Assembly (NCBI GenBank): GCA_036501145.1
Contig: DASYAV010000246.1
Coordinates: 17,385-81,384 of the forward strand
Direction: 5' to 3'
DNA: 64,000 nt
DNA from: PALSA-505 sp036501145
GTDB taxonomy: Bacteria > Actinomycetota > Actinomycetes > Streptosporangiales > Streptosporangiaceae
Shown in pieces: positions 48,992 through 56,924 of the stretch; within the stretch, counting starts at the first letter, position 1, and the number at the start of each line of letters is the position of its first letter. The position numbers were made by a program, and so were the translations under genes. A model generated the notes under the pieces. That model was not told where the DNA came from. It ran no database searches and saw nothing but the letters and a program-made list of their open reading frames with translations.

Positions 48992-49027
48992 CAGATCAGG
49001 ACCCACTTCGATGAAGGAGACCTGTCT

Positions 49028-49303
49028 GTGTCCAGCATGACACGCCCCGGCCCTGGCCCTGGCAGCGCGCTTGACGAGCGGCTCGCGGTCCTGGAGGCCG
49101 AACGCCTCGCGCCGGTGCCCCGCGCCGCGCACGCCGTCGCGATCGACGCCCTGGACCTGGTCCTGGTCCTGGACTACCTGCACGACCTGACCAGCCCGGC
49201 CAGCCCGCTGACCGCCACCGGTGACGTGACCGGGGCCTGGCTGCGGCTGGACGCCGCCGCCCGCCCCCACGCCCGCCACCAGGAGAGCGGGGGGCACCGG
49301 TGA
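49028..49303 (+). CDS. Small hypothetical protein (91 aa)
   Basis: GTG 49028, preceded by GAAGGAG. Contains LDERLAVLEAERLAPVPRAA and AIDALDLVLVLDYLHDLTSP. Helical; overlaps the next GTG by four bases. Function unknown. Confidence 0.55.
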   Translation: MSSMTRPGPGPGSALDERLAVLEAERLAPVPRAAHAVAIDALDLVLVLDYLHDLTSPASPLTATGDVTGAWLRLDAAARPHARHQESGGHR

Positions 49304-49581
49304 CCGCCGCGCCGGTCACGACCGAGCTCACCTTGCTGCGCGTGCGCGCCAGCCGGCTGGCCTCAGGCACCGGCACCCTGCAGGACGTCGGCTGGCTCAC
49401 TGAGGGCCTGCGCGGCCTGGCCGCCCGGCTCCGCGCCCCTGCGGCCGGCACGGCCGCCGAGCTGGAGGACTTCGCGGCCCGCCTGGACCACGGCCGCGCC
49501 CGGGGCGTGCTGGGCATCGCCGACCTGCAGGCGCTGGCCGGCCGCCTGGCCGCGCTGGCTGCCGAAGGCACCGGCGCATGA
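49300..49581 (+). CDS. Small helical protein (93 aa)
   Basis: GTG 49300. Leu/Ala/Arg-rich helices (TELTLLRVRASRLASGTGTL, LEDFAARLDHGRARGVLGIA). Composition typical of coiled-coil accessory proteins. No family recognised. Confidence 0.5.
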   Translation: MTAAPVTTELTLLRVRASRLASGTGTLQDVGWLTEGLRGLAARLRAPAAGTAAELEDFAARLDHGRARGVLGIADLQALAGRLAALAAEGTGA

Positions 49582-49654
49582 CCCGCCCCGGCAGCGGGCA
49601 CCCGCGGGCGGGAACCCTGGCCACCCGGCCAGCACCCTGCCACCCCGGCATGCC

Positions 49655-49667
49655 AAAACGCCCGTTT
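49655..49667. promoter_or_regulatory. AAAACG-CC-CGTTT palindrome
   Basis: Same half-sites as at 19945 and 23221, here 30 bases before the GTG at 49697, in the operator position for the next gene group. Confidence 0.4.
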
Positions 49668-49696
49668 GAGTGCCGGGCTGCGGGCGGGGGGCCGCG

Positions 49697-49966
49697 GTGA
49701 CGGCGCGCCAGCCGGGCCGGCTGCCCGAGCCCTACCGCAAGCTCGCCCAGGCCGCCCGGCTGGCCGGGTGGCGGATCGAGCGGACCGCCCGGCACCTGGC
49801 CTGGATCTCCCCGGCCGGGCAGCGGGTGATCACCCCCGCCACCCCCGGGGACCGCCGCTCCCCGCACAAGGCACGGGCCAGCTTGCGCCGGGCCGGGCTG
49901 GTCACCGGCCCGCACCCGCGCAAGCCGCGGTCGGCCAGCGACGGCGCTGGCGGGGGAGCGGCGTGA
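49697..49966 (+). CDS. Small HicA-like protein (89 aa)
   Basis: GTG 49697. PYRKLAQAARLAGWRIERTA, RHLAWISPAGQRVITPATPG and KARASLRRAGL follow the beta-alpha order of HicA mRNA interferases (G-W-x-R...H...P...LRxxGL), but the catalytic histidine region is not exact. No HicB partner lies next to it. The family assignment is an inference. Stop overlaps the next ATG (TGATG). Confidence 0.5.
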   Translation: MTARQPGRLPEPYRKLAQAARLAGWRIERTARHLAWISPAGQRVITPATPGDRRSPHKARASLRRAGLVTGPHPRKPRSASDGAGGGAA

Positions 49967-50312
49967 TGGCCCGCCGCCGGATCGTGTTCACCGACCCCGA
50001 TGCCAGCCCGCCGGTGTACCCGTGGGGCGGCGCCCCCGGGCACCTGGCCACCCGGGCCCAGCTGGCCGGGCGCGGGCTGCGGCCCGGCCGGCAGGGCGTG
50101 CAGGTCCTGCTGCTGTGGCCTTCCCGCCGCGGCGGCCGGCCCCGCATCGACGGCTACCGGTACGCCGAGCTGTACGACACCGGCCGCGCCCGGCCCCGCA
50201 TCGCGATGTCCGAGCGCCGCGCCGCCGCTGCCGCACCGACCGCGGCTACGTCCCCTCCACCCGGATCGGCATGTGCAACACCTGCGCCGACGCCCTCGGC
50301 CTCGCCGCCTGA
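49966..50312 (+). pseudogene. RRQL-type hypothetical protein with a frameshift
   Basis: Frame 1 reads RRRIVFTDPDASPPVYPWGG, APGHLATRAQLAGRGLRPGR, a known start for a small Streptomyces accessory protein. The usual C-terminal zinc ribbon (GYVPSTRIGMCNTCADALGL) is in another frame and stops at 50310-50312; the shift is near 50215, where the expected first Cys pair is incomplete. Either a decayed gene or a sequence error; if unshifted, the product would run to 50331 with a nonsense tail. Confidence 0.55.
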
Positions 50313-50327
50313 AAGGAACCCCACCCG

Positions 50328-51080
50328 ATGACCACCGCAACCCTGGCCCGGCCCGACGGCCTCTCCCGCTGGCTGCTGGCCCGCACCGGGCAAGACCTCA
50401 GCTGGCAAGAGCACGCCCTGTGCGCGCAGGCCGACCCCGATGCCTTCTTCCCCGACAAAGGCAGCAGCCCGCGCCAGGCCAAGAACGTCTGCCAGGCCTG
50501 CACGGTGCGCGCCGAATGCCTGAGCTATGCCCTGGAAAACGACGAGCGGTTCGGCGTCTGGGGCGGCCTCACCGACCACGAACGGCGCGACCTGAAAACG
50601 GGACGCACCCAGCTGCCAGCAGCACCGGCACCCGCACCCGCGGACAGCCGGGAACCTGGCGTGCCCGCGCCAGCCCGCCCCAGCCCGCCCGGCGACGTCA
50701 TCCACCTGGGCGAGCCCGGCGGCACGCGGCCCACCCGCCCAGCCCGCACGACAGCACCCGCCGCCCCGGCGCAGCCATCAGAGGCCGAACTGGCCCGCCG
50801 CTGCCAGCAGCAAGAACCCGACCCCATCACCCGGGCCGAGGCAATCGGGGACCTGCTGCAGCGGGGCCGCACCGCCGCCCAGATCGCCCAGCGCACCGGC
50901 CTGTCCCCAGCCACAGTCAGCAGCTACCGGGCCCTGCTCGAGCTGGACCAGCCCACCCAGCAGCTGGTCCGCACCGGCCGGCTGCCGGTCGCCGCCGCGG
51001 CCGCCGCCGTCCGCGCCGTCCGCCGCAGCCGGACCCGGGCCCAGCTCCCGCCCGCCGCACCGCTCAGGAACGCCTCATGA
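50328..51080 (+). CDS. WhiB-family Fe-S protein fused to a ParB/KorB-like HTH
   Basis: 250 residues. N-terminal WhiB-like domain: the four cluster cysteines C32, C55, C58 and C64 (HALCAQADPDAFF, KNVCQACTVRAECL) and the turn FGVWGGLTDHERR. A Pro/Ala linker follows. Residues about 165-245 carry TRAEAIGDLLQRGRTAAQIA, QRTGLSPATVSSYRALLELD and QQLVRTGRLPVAAAAAAVRA, the HTH and following helices of ParB/KorB-type proteins. WhiB proteins hold a redox-sensitive [4Fe-4S] cluster and bind sigma factors; here DNA binding could come from the fused domain. Confidence 0.85.
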   Translation: MTTATLARPDGLSRWLLARTGQDLSWQEHALCAQADPDAFFPDKGSSPRQAKNVCQACTVRAECLSYALENDERFGVWGGLTDHERRDLKTGRTQLPAAPAPAPADSREPGVPAPARPSPPGDVIHLGEPGGTRPTRPARTTAPAAPAQPSEAELARRCQQQEPDPITRAEAIGDLLQRGRTAAQIAQRTGLSPATVSSYRALLELDQPTQQLVRTGRLPVAAAAAAVRAVRRSRTRAQLPPAAPLRNAS

Positions 51081-51295
51081 CCGGCGAACCACTGGCCGGG
51101 CCCGGCCCCGTGCAGCACACCCTCCAGTCCGGCGCCACCACGATGGCCGCCGCGCTGCTGCTGGCCACCCCGCCGTCCGACCGGGCCCTGGCCGGCTGGC
51201 AGCCCCGGCAGGCGGTCGCCGAGCTGTGCACCCCGGCCGGGCCAGCCGGTCCCCGCTCGCAGGCGGGCAGCACCGGTGAGGGGGCCGCCCGGTGA
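51077..51295 (+). CDS. Small hypothetical protein (72 aa)
   Basis: MTGEPLAGPGPVQHTLQSGA, then TMAAALLLATPPSDRALAGW. Overlaps the WhiB fusion gene and the next gene by four bases each. No family recognised. Confidence 0.45.
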   Translation: MTGEPLAGPGPVQHTLQSGATTMAAALLLATPPSDRALAGWQPRQAVAELCTPAGPAGPRSQAGSTGEGAAR

Positions 51296-51726
51296 GCGGG
51301 GCTGCGGTGTTCGCCGCGGTGGCCATCGCGCTGCTGGCTGGCCACCAGGTGGGGGACTACTGGGTCCAGACCGACCGGCAGGCGGCCCGCAAGGGCCTGC
51401 CGGGCTGGCCAGGCCGGGCCGCCTGCGCCGCGCACGTGGCCACCTACACCCTGGCGCTGGCCGGGTGCCTGGCGCTGGCCGGGTGGTGGCTGGCGCTGCC
51501 GCTGAGCGCGGCCTGGGTGTCGGCGGGGCTGGCGGTGTCCGCGGTCACGCACTACGCGGCCGACCGGCGCCGCCCGCTGGCGCGGCTGGCCGCCCTCATC
51601 CCCGGACATGCCAGGTTCTGGCAGGCCGGGACAGGCCTGGCGTCCGGCGCCGCCTACCTCGACCAGGCGTGGCACTGGTCCTGGCTATTCGTCTCAGCCC
51701 TGGTCATCACCGGGGATGCCCGGTGA
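51292..51726 (+). CDS. DUF3307-like membrane protein (144 aa)
   Basis: LLAGHQVGDYWVQTDRQAAR near the start and AACAAHVATYTLALAGCLAL follow the H-x2-GD-x2-Q ... H pattern of DUF3307 membrane proteins; three to four hydrophobic helices follow (WWLALPLSAAWVSAGLAVSA, WSWLFVSALVITG). The family name is from pattern memory. Common on actinobacterial plasmids and phages. Confidence 0.6.
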   Translation: MSGAAVFAAVAIALLAGHQVGDYWVQTDRQAARKGLPGWPGRAACAAHVATYTLALAGCLALAGWWLALPLSAAWVSAGLAVSAVTHYAADRRRPLARLAALIPGHARFWQAGTGLASGAAYLDQAWHWSWLFVSALVITGDAR

Positions 51727-51977
51727 GCCAGTACCGCCTGGACGTGATGAGCGACGGCTGCCAAACACCCCTGGCCAGGGAGTTCTTCGAGACCGACGAG
51801 GACGACGGCGTGATCACCGAGGAGGCGCGGCGGCGGCTGCGCCCGCTGATCACCGACCTGCAGTCCCAGTACGGCGAGCTGTACACCCCCGAGGGCTACT
51901 ACGGCCAGGTGGAGCTGTCAGCCACCCCGCCCGCACACCGGGGCCCAGTACCCGACCCCCATGAAAGGACCAGGTAA
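51723..51977 (+). CDS. Small hypothetical protein (84 aa)
   Basis: GTG 51723. SQYRLDVMSDGCQTPLAREF, EEARRRLRPLITDLQSQYGE and a short tail. Similar layout to the 37632 gene product. Directly abuts the next ATG at 51978. Confidence 0.55.
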   Translation: MSQYRLDVMSDGCQTPLAREFFETDEDDGVITEEARRRLRPLITDLQSQYGELYTPEGYYGQVELSATPPAHRGPVPDPHERTR

Positions 51978-53093
51978 ATGACCCAGCTGGACACCACGCG
52001 GCCCCTCCATGACCGGCCTGCAAGCACACCTGCCGCCCCGCCCGAGGATCCCTGGGACGGCGTGCCCACCTATGACCCGGCCCGCGGCACCATCCAGATC
52101 GGCCGCTACACCGACGACGCCACGCCCGCGCGCTGGCTGCTGCACGCCCCCGGCCGCGGCGCGGCCAGCGGCGTGATCGGGGGCAGCATGGGCAGCGGCA
52201 AGACCAGCGCCCTGCTGGTCATCGCGGGCGAGACCGGGCAGGCCCGGCTGTGCGTCGCCTGCGGCGCCGACCGCTCGTGTGCCCGGTGTGACCTGCGGCG
52301 GATCGCCGCGCTGTGGATGGCCGACCCGCTGCGGCAGTCGCTGGCCGGTTTCCGCGGCCAGGCCGACCTGATGGCCTGGGGCTCCTACGCCACTGTCCAC
52401 ATGCTGATCATGCTGCGGGCCGGGATGCGCGCCCGCGCCGGGACGGGCTGCGCGGGCTGCTACGACCCGGCGCCGGACCGCCCGCTGGTCACCGGCCTGG
52501 TGGACGACTGGCAGTGGATCCTCGAGGATCCCGAGCTGGCCTGGCTGGGCCGCTGGGCCGCCGCCTCGATCCTGCGCGAGGGCCCCCGGGCCGGCGCCGG
52601 GCTGACTCTCCTGGTGCCCAGCCTGGCCCCGGCCGGCTTTCCCGCGGAGCTGAGAAAGGCCCGCAACGTGCTGTGCGGCCGTACCGGTTACCGGTCTGGG
52701 CCTGTGCTGGGCATCCAGGGTGATACCGGAACCTTGCCCCGCCTGCCTGGCGTGGGCTACCTCAACGGCCCCGACGACCGGCCCGGTGCGGTGATGCGGG
52801 CCAAGTACCTGCCCCAGCTCCTGGGCCCCGGCCAGCCGGGCCCGGACGCCGATGCGGTCGCCGGGCGGATCGGCCAGGAGCACGCCGGCCTGGACGAGGT
52901 TTTCCGGGCGGCCGTTGTCCCGCTCGGCTACACCGGGCCCGGCCAGGTCCTCGCTGACGAGCCGATGAAAGCCGCGCTCGAGTTCCTGGCCTCCCCGGCC
53001 GGGACCGGACTGGACATCGAGGACGCCCTGCGGCACGTGACCGGCGGCACCGCCGGGCCGCAGCGTCCCTCTCCCAGCGGGGCGGACCAGTGA
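51978..53093 (+). CDS. FtsK/TraB-like P-loop ATPase without membrane anchor
   Basis: 371 residues, preceded by GAAAGGA. Walker A GVIGGSMGSGKTSALLVI near residue 71; a cysteine-rich insert LCVACGADRSCARCDLR; Walker B-like PLVTGLVDDWQWILEDPELA; and GAGLTLLVPSLAPAGFPAEL. Related to the ATPase core of conjugative FtsK-like proteins. Third motor-type ATPase in the block; it could be a soluble accessory, such as a coupling or maintenance ATPase. Exact role unknown. Confidence 0.7.
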   Translation: MTQLDTTRPLHDRPASTPAAPPEDPWDGVPTYDPARGTIQIGRYTDDATPARWLLHAPGRGAASGVIGGSMGSGKTSALLVIAGETGQARLCVACGADRSCARCDLRRIAALWMADPLRQSLAGFRGQADLMAWGSYATVHMLIMLRAGMRARAGTGCAGCYDPAPDRPLVTGLVDDWQWILEDPELAWLGRWAAASILREGPRAGAGLTLLVPSLAPAGFPAELRKARNVLCGRTGYRSGPVLGIQGDTGTLPRLPGVGYLNGPDDRPGAVMRAKYLPQLLGPGQPGPDADAVAGRIGQEHAGLDEVFRAAVVPLGYTGPGQVLADEPMKAALEFLASPAGTGLDIEDALRHVTGGTAGPQRPSPSGADQ

Positions 53094-53314
53094 ACGCGCC
53101 TGACCAGCAGTTCACCGCCCAGGGCATCGAGGCCCTGCTGGCCCGCGCCGTGCTGTGGCAGGCCGGCCTCGAGCACGCGCACTACACCGACCGGGACGCC
53201 TGGGCCATCCCGCTCGGCCCCGGCGCGCAGCAGCAGATCGTGGCCGAGGCAGGCGCGCGATCCCGGCCTGGGCCCGCACCGGGCCCGGCCATCACGACGA
53301 AAGGGAATCCCTGA
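53090..53314 (+). CDS. Small hypothetical protein (74 aa)
   Basis: GTG 53090, overlapping the ATPase stop. FTAQGIEALLARAVLWQAGL and HAHYTDRDAWAIPLGPGAQQ. Overlaps the next ATG (TGATG). Function unknown. Confidence 0.5.
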   Translation: MNAPDQQFTAQGIEALLARAVLWQAGLEHAHYTDRDAWAIPLGPGAQQQIVAEAGARSRPGPAPGPAITTKGNP

Positions 53315-54048
53315 TGACCCAGCACCCTGGCAGTGCCGCACCGGCGCTGCCGTTCACCCAGGTCACCTGCCTGACGGCTACCTGCTCAGGCTGCGGCGAC
53401 GAGGCTTGCGACGAGGACGAGGGCTACACCCCGCACTTCGGCGGCGCCGACGCGGCCCGCGAATCCCTGATCAGCAACTACGAGTGGCAGCTGGTCACCG
53501 GCCCCGGCGGCCAGCTGCAGTGGCAGTGCCGCAGCTGCGCGGAGAAAGCCACCTGCGCCCGGCTCGGCCACGACCCGCGGATCAGCCCCGCCGCGGTACT
53601 CGAAGACGGCAGCGTGATCGGCGAGTTCTCCTACTGCGAACGGTGCGGCACCGGGCTGAGCCACTCGCCCCGCACCCCGCCGCCGCCCGGCTACCCCGCC
53701 CCCGCCCCGGCCACCGTGTGGCTGCGCTGGGACACCGCCGCGCTTCCCGGCGGCCAGGCCCTCGCCGATGCGGCCAGCACCATGATCACCGCCCTCAGCG
53801 CGGCCGCGGTCACCGCCCGCTGGGATGCCTGGGACGGTGCCCAGCCCCGCCGTCCCCAGCACGACCCGCCCAGTCCCGCCGCCTGCTCGGCCGCCGCCCA
53901 GCTGCTCATCACCGCCGCCCGCCAGCTCCTCGCACAGCAGGCCGGTCCCGGCGTCGTGCCCGGTATCCCTGGGGCCGGGCACGACGGCCTTGCTCCCGCC
54001 GGGCACCGGCCAGGCGCGCACCGCACGGGCGGCGACCGGGATGAGTGA
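53314..54048 (+). CDS. Zinc-ribbon protein (244 aa)
   Basis: ATG 53314. Cysteine pairs at residues about 23-30 (CSGCGDEAC), 72-81 (CRSCAEKATC) and 110 (YCERCGTGL) suggest two zinc sites. The C-terminal half is Ala-rich helix. Small zinc-ribbon proteins of this pattern recur in actinobacterial transfer regions. Overlaps the next gene by eight bases. Confidence 0.55.
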   Translation: MTQHPGSAAPALPFTQVTCLTATCSGCGDEACDEDEGYTPHFGGADAARESLISNYEWQLVTGPGGQLQWQCRSCAEKATCARLGHDPRISPAAVLEDGSVIGEFSYCERCGTGLSHSPRTPPPPGYPAPAPATVWLRWDTAALPGGQALADAASTMITALSAAAVTARWDAWDGAQPRRPQHDPPSPAACSAAAQLLITAARQLLAQQAGPGVVPGIPGAGHDGLAPAGHRPGAHRTGGDRDE

Positions 54049-54370
54049 CACGGAAGTCACCGCCCTGGTGACCCTCCAGTTCACCTGGGGTGGCCTGTTC
54101 GACGCGAGCCCGGCCGGCGATCTCATCCACCTGGTGCGGTCCACCGCACGGGGCACGCCGGGCCCCACGCTGTGCGGCGTGGACCGGTTCGCCCCCGGCG
54201 GTCCCGGCTGGTCAGTTGGCGGCGGCGTCGACGGTCCGGGCATCATCCTGCAGCCGTGCCCCGGCTGCGTCAGCACCGCGCGGGCCAGTTTCCCCGGGCT
54301 GCCGGTATCGGGCATCGTCGGCGGCCGGCAGCTGGCGGCACAGCTCGGCGTTCCCTTCGGCGGGGCCTGA
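54041..54370 (+). CDS. Hypothetical protein (109 aa)
   Basis: MSDTEVTALVTLQFTWGGLF, SPAGDLIHLVRSTARGTPGP and GIILQPCPGCVSTARASFPG. One CxxC-type pair; beta-rich. Overlaps neighbours at both ends. No family recognised. Confidence 0.5.
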   Translation: MSDTEVTALVTLQFTWGGLFDASPAGDLIHLVRSTARGTPGPTLCGVDRFAPGGPGWSVGGGVDGPGIILQPCPGCVSTARASFPGLPVSGIVGGRQLAAQLGVPFGGA

Positions 54371-55152
54371 TGCTGGGCCGCACCCACGCCCTGTCCGGCG
54401 CAGCCGTGTTCGCGGGGCTGGACGCGGGCCTGCTGCACCTGGGCGCCGTGGCCGCGGTGACCGGGGCCGTGCTGACCGCTGGCGCCGCCGTGCTGCCCGA
54501 TCTCGACCACCCCGACGCCACCGTGTCCCGCACCTTCGGGTTCTTGACCCAGGCGCTGGCCTGGGCCGTGGGCAAGGCCAGCGGCGGGCACCGGCACGGC
54601 ACCCACTCGGTGGCCGGGGTCGCGGTGTTCACCGCCGTGGCGGTGACGGCCCGGGTGTTCGCGGGCACCCCCGCCGGGCTGGCCGTCCTGGCGGTGCTGG
54701 CCGCGCTGCTGCTGGCCGCTGCGCTGCGGGCGCTGCGGATCGGCGGGCACAGCGCCGACCTGCTCGCCCTGGCCGCCGCCGCGGCGATGGCCTGGGCCAG
54801 CAGCGCAGGGCTGGCCTGGCTGCCGTGGGCCGCGGCGCTTGGCACCACTGCCCACATCGCCGGGGACATGCTCACCATCGAAGGCTGCCCGCTGGCCTGG
54901 CCGCTCACCCGCCGGCGCTGCTGGCTGCTGCCCCGCCAGCTGCGGTTCGAGACCGGTCACACCGCCGAACGCTGGGTCGTGGCCCCCGCCCTGCTGGCCG
55001 CCCTGGCCGTGGCCACCGTGCTGGCCGTGCACGGCCAGCACCTGCCCGGCGGCACCGGCCCCAGCTCCGGCCGCCCCGCCCCTGCACCCCGGCTGTCCGT
55101 GACGGGCCGGCCGGGCGCCCCTGGCCAGTTCCCGGAGGACACCCATGCCTGA
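54370..55152 (+). CDS. YdjM-like membrane-bound metal-dependent hydrolase
   Basis: 260 residues. MLGRTHALSGAAVFAGLDAG, AAVLPDLDHPDATVSRTFGF and HRHGTHSVAGVAVFTAVAVT are the three metal-site motifs of the YdjM/DUF457 family (TH, DLDH, HR..THS), and AHIAGDMLTIEGCPLAWPLT completes the pattern. Six or so hydrophobic helices place it in the membrane. YdjM is an SOS-induced membrane hydrolase in other bacteria; its role on mobile elements is unknown. Confidence 0.85.
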   Translation: MLGRTHALSGAAVFAGLDAGLLHLGAVAAVTGAVLTAGAAVLPDLDHPDATVSRTFGFLTQALAWAVGKASGGHRHGTHSVAGVAVFTAVAVTARVFAGTPAGLAVLAVLAALLLAAALRALRIGGHSADLLALAAAAAMAWASSAGLAWLPWAAALGTTAHIAGDMLTIEGCPLAWPLTRRRCWLLPRQLRFETGHTAERWVVAPALLAALAVATVLAVHGQHLPGGTGPSSGRPAPAPRLSVTGRPGAPGQFPEDTHA

Positions 55153-55381
55153 CACCAACTGCACCCCACCCGGCGGCGCGGCGGAAGCCATGTCCGGTTA
55201 CAAGAGCACCGTCACCCTGACCCTGCACCTGACCGGCCGGCACCGCAGCCGTGAGTCCGCTGAGGCTTTCGCCCGCGAGCTCGCCGCCTCCGGCCAGACG
55301 ACGCCGGGCGACTGGACGCTCAGCGTCACCACCGAACCGCTCGGCCCCCGCCCTTCAGGACAAGGAGACACCACATCATGA
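55145..55381 (+). CDS. Small hypothetical protein (78 aa)
   Basis: MPDTNCTPPGGAAEAMSGYK, then a beta strand TVTLTLHLTGRHRSRESAEA and WTLSVTTEPLGPRP. Ferredoxin-like beta-alpha-beta order is possible. Overlaps both neighbours. Confidence 0.5.
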   Translation: MPDTNCTPPGGAAEAMSGYKSTVTLTLHLTGRHRSRESAEAFARELAASGQTTPGDWTLSVTTEPLGPRPSGQGDTTS

Positions 55382-55725
55382 CCACCACGCCCCTCGCCGC
55401 CGTCCCGCCTGCGCCCCTGCCCTCCGCGGCCGTGTACGCCGCCGCGGGCGCCGACCTGGCCGCCAAGCTCGTCGACCGCGCCAGCGGGGCCACTTATGGC
55501 GACGGGTTCGCCGCCCTCACCCATGGCCTGCTGGCAGTCGCTGCTGCCCTCCAGGCCAGCGGCGGCGACACCGGCGACGCCCTGGCCGACCTGGCCAGCC
55601 ACCTGCCCGGCATCGGCCTGGAAGCCCAGCTCGCCGATCTCGGTGGCACCCGCGGCCCGCGGTTGCGCAGGCGCCCGTGGGGCCGCCGCCAGGCCCGCGC
55701 CGCTGCGGCAGGAGGCTGCCCGTGA
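55378..55725 (+). CDS. Small helical protein (115 aa)
   Basis: ATG 55378. YAAAGADLAAKLVDRASGAT, YGDGFAALTHGLLAVAAALQ and DALADLASHLPGIGLEAQLA: a four-helix-type protein with a basic C-terminus. Overlaps the DUF1643 start. Function unknown. Confidence 0.5.
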   Translation: MTTTPLAAVPPAPLPSAAVYAAAGADLAAKLVDRASGATYGDGFAALTHGLLAVAAALQASGGDTGDALADLASHLPGIGLEAQLADLGGTRGPRLRRRPWGRRQARAAAAGGCP

Positions 55726-56546
55726 CACCCACGACCAGCGCCGGGGCCCTGCCGCAGTTCCCGGGCTGCGTGCTCGAGGAAGACCTGGCCCTGATCGGCA
55801 CGTCGGCCGCGGTGTACAGCCCGGACCGCAGCTACCGTTACCTGCTGACCCGCACCTGGGGCAGCGGGCCGCTGGTGGCCTGGGTGATGCTCAACCCGAG
55901 CACCGGCGGCGCCGTGGCCACCGACCCCACGATCATCCGCTGCGTGAATTTCAGCCGCCGGTGGGGGGCCGGCGGCCTGATGATCGTCAACCTGTTCGGG
56001 CTGCGCTCACCCGCCCCGGCGGCCCTGGCCGCGCATCCCGGCCCGGTCGGGCCCGGCAACGACACGTTCATCCGTGACGCCACCGCGGACGCCGCGCTGA
56101 CGGTGGCGGCCTGGGGCGCCCACGGCCAGCTGGCCGGGCGGGCCGCTGAGGTCACCCGCGCCCTGGCTGCCGCCGGGACCCAGCTGCACTGCCTGGGCCG
56201 CACCAAGGACGGGTCCCCCCGCCACCCGCTGTACGTCCGCGCGGGCACCCCGCTGCGGCTGTTCGGGACCGCGGAGCCGGTGGCAGGGGCGGCGGCTTCA
56301 CCGGCCGGCGAACCGGTTACCGGGCCGGCGCGCCGGCTCACCGATCGTTACCGGGCCGGCGACAATGCTGTGCTGACCGGCCATCAACGCCGATTTCCGG
56401 AGCCGCGACACGCCCTAGAAATGCCGATGGGCCCCGCTAAGGGGGCCCGCTCAGACATTTACATATCCGTTCGCCCTGATCCGGCGGTAGTCCGCCAAAA
56501 CTCTGTCCGGATCTTGAGTCGAAAGCTCGAACCGTGGACACGATAA
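55722..56546 (+). CDS. DUF1643 protein with run-on C-terminus
   Basis: 274 codons from GTG 55722 behind GGAGG. The DUF1643 core is clear: YRYLLTRTWGSGPLVAWVML, NPSTGGAVATDPTIIRCVNF, WGAGGLMIVNLFGLRSP, and the final HPLYVRAGTPLRLFG near residue 185. The last 85 codons read into the repeat region (VTGPARRLTDRYRAGDNAVL) and are probably not original. DUF1643 proteins are common on mobile elements; function unknown. A second, detached copy of the family's C-terminal end lies at about 56821-56902. Confidence 0.75.
   Translation: MTPTTSAGALPQFPGCVLEEDLALIGTSAAVYSPDRSYRYLLTRTWGSGPLVAWVMLNPSTGGAVATDPTIIRCVNFSRRWGAGGLMIVNLFGLRSPAPAALAAHPGPVGPGNDTFIRDATADAALTVAAWGAHGQLAGRAAEVTRALAAAGTQLHCLGRTKDGSPRHPLYVRAGTPLRLFGTAEPVAGAAASPAGEPVTGPARRLTDRYRAGDNAVLTGHQRRFPEPRHALEMPMGPAKGARSDIYISVRPDPAVVRQNSVRILSRKLEPWTR
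56312..56376 (+). repeat. Origin-type repeat cluster, copy 1
   Basis: Contains GGTTACCGGGCCGGC, a GGCGCGCC-centred palindrome, and a second CGTTACCGGGCCGGC 35 bases on. It is about 85% identical to 56925-56989. GTNACCGGGCCGGC units in front of a replication gene fit iterons or a control site. Confidence 0.65.
56429..56448. terminator. GGGCCCC hairpin
   Basis: GGGCCCC (56429-56435) can pair with GGGGCCC (56442-56448) around a short loop. It lies about 50 bases after repeat cluster 1. A comparable hairpin follows cluster 2, so both belong to the duplicated control unit. Confidence 0.4.
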
Positions 56547-56579
56547 CACGTCGCACGGCCAGAGCAGTATTGCCCTCGT

Positions 56580-56600
56580 CAGACACGCCGGGCGTGTCTG
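56580..56600. repeat. Inverted repeat CAGACACGC-CGG-GCGTGTCTG
   Basis: Perfect 9-base arms around CGG, 24 bases before the duplicated replication-gene fragment. Operator or hairpin; no clear partner at the other copy. Confidence 0.5.
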
Positions 56601-56623
56601 GGAGAGTTCTGGCCGCTGATGTT

Positions 56624-56902
56624 CCCGGCCGGGCCGCCCGCAGGCGCTCCGGCCCCTCTCGTTCCCGCATGCCCCGCGCCCAGGCCGGGTGCCAGGCGGG
56701 CAAGCCGCGGCCGCCAGGGCGGGCGGCGATCGCGCTGGCGGTCCCGGCGGGATCGCGGCGGCCCCCCCGCACACCGGGGTTCCAGCCCGCTTACCTGGCC
56801 GCGCTGGCCAAGGATCCGCGGCTGGCGGAGCGCCGCGGCGATTTCCGCCCGCTGTACGTGCGCGCCGCCACGCCGCTGCAGCGCTACAAGGGGGCCCGTT
56901 GA
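56624..56902 (+). pseudogene. Duplicated 5' fragment of the replication gene fused to a DUF1643 tail
   Basis: 56624-56828 repeats 57248-57452 with a single mismatch (offset 624). After this the frame continues with RGDFRPLYVRAATPLQRYKG and a stop, which is the C-terminal signature of a DUF1643 protein. It is therefore a recombination scar, not a gene. Confidence 0.8.
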
Positions 56903-56924
56903 CCGCCCGCCGGGCCGGCCAGAT

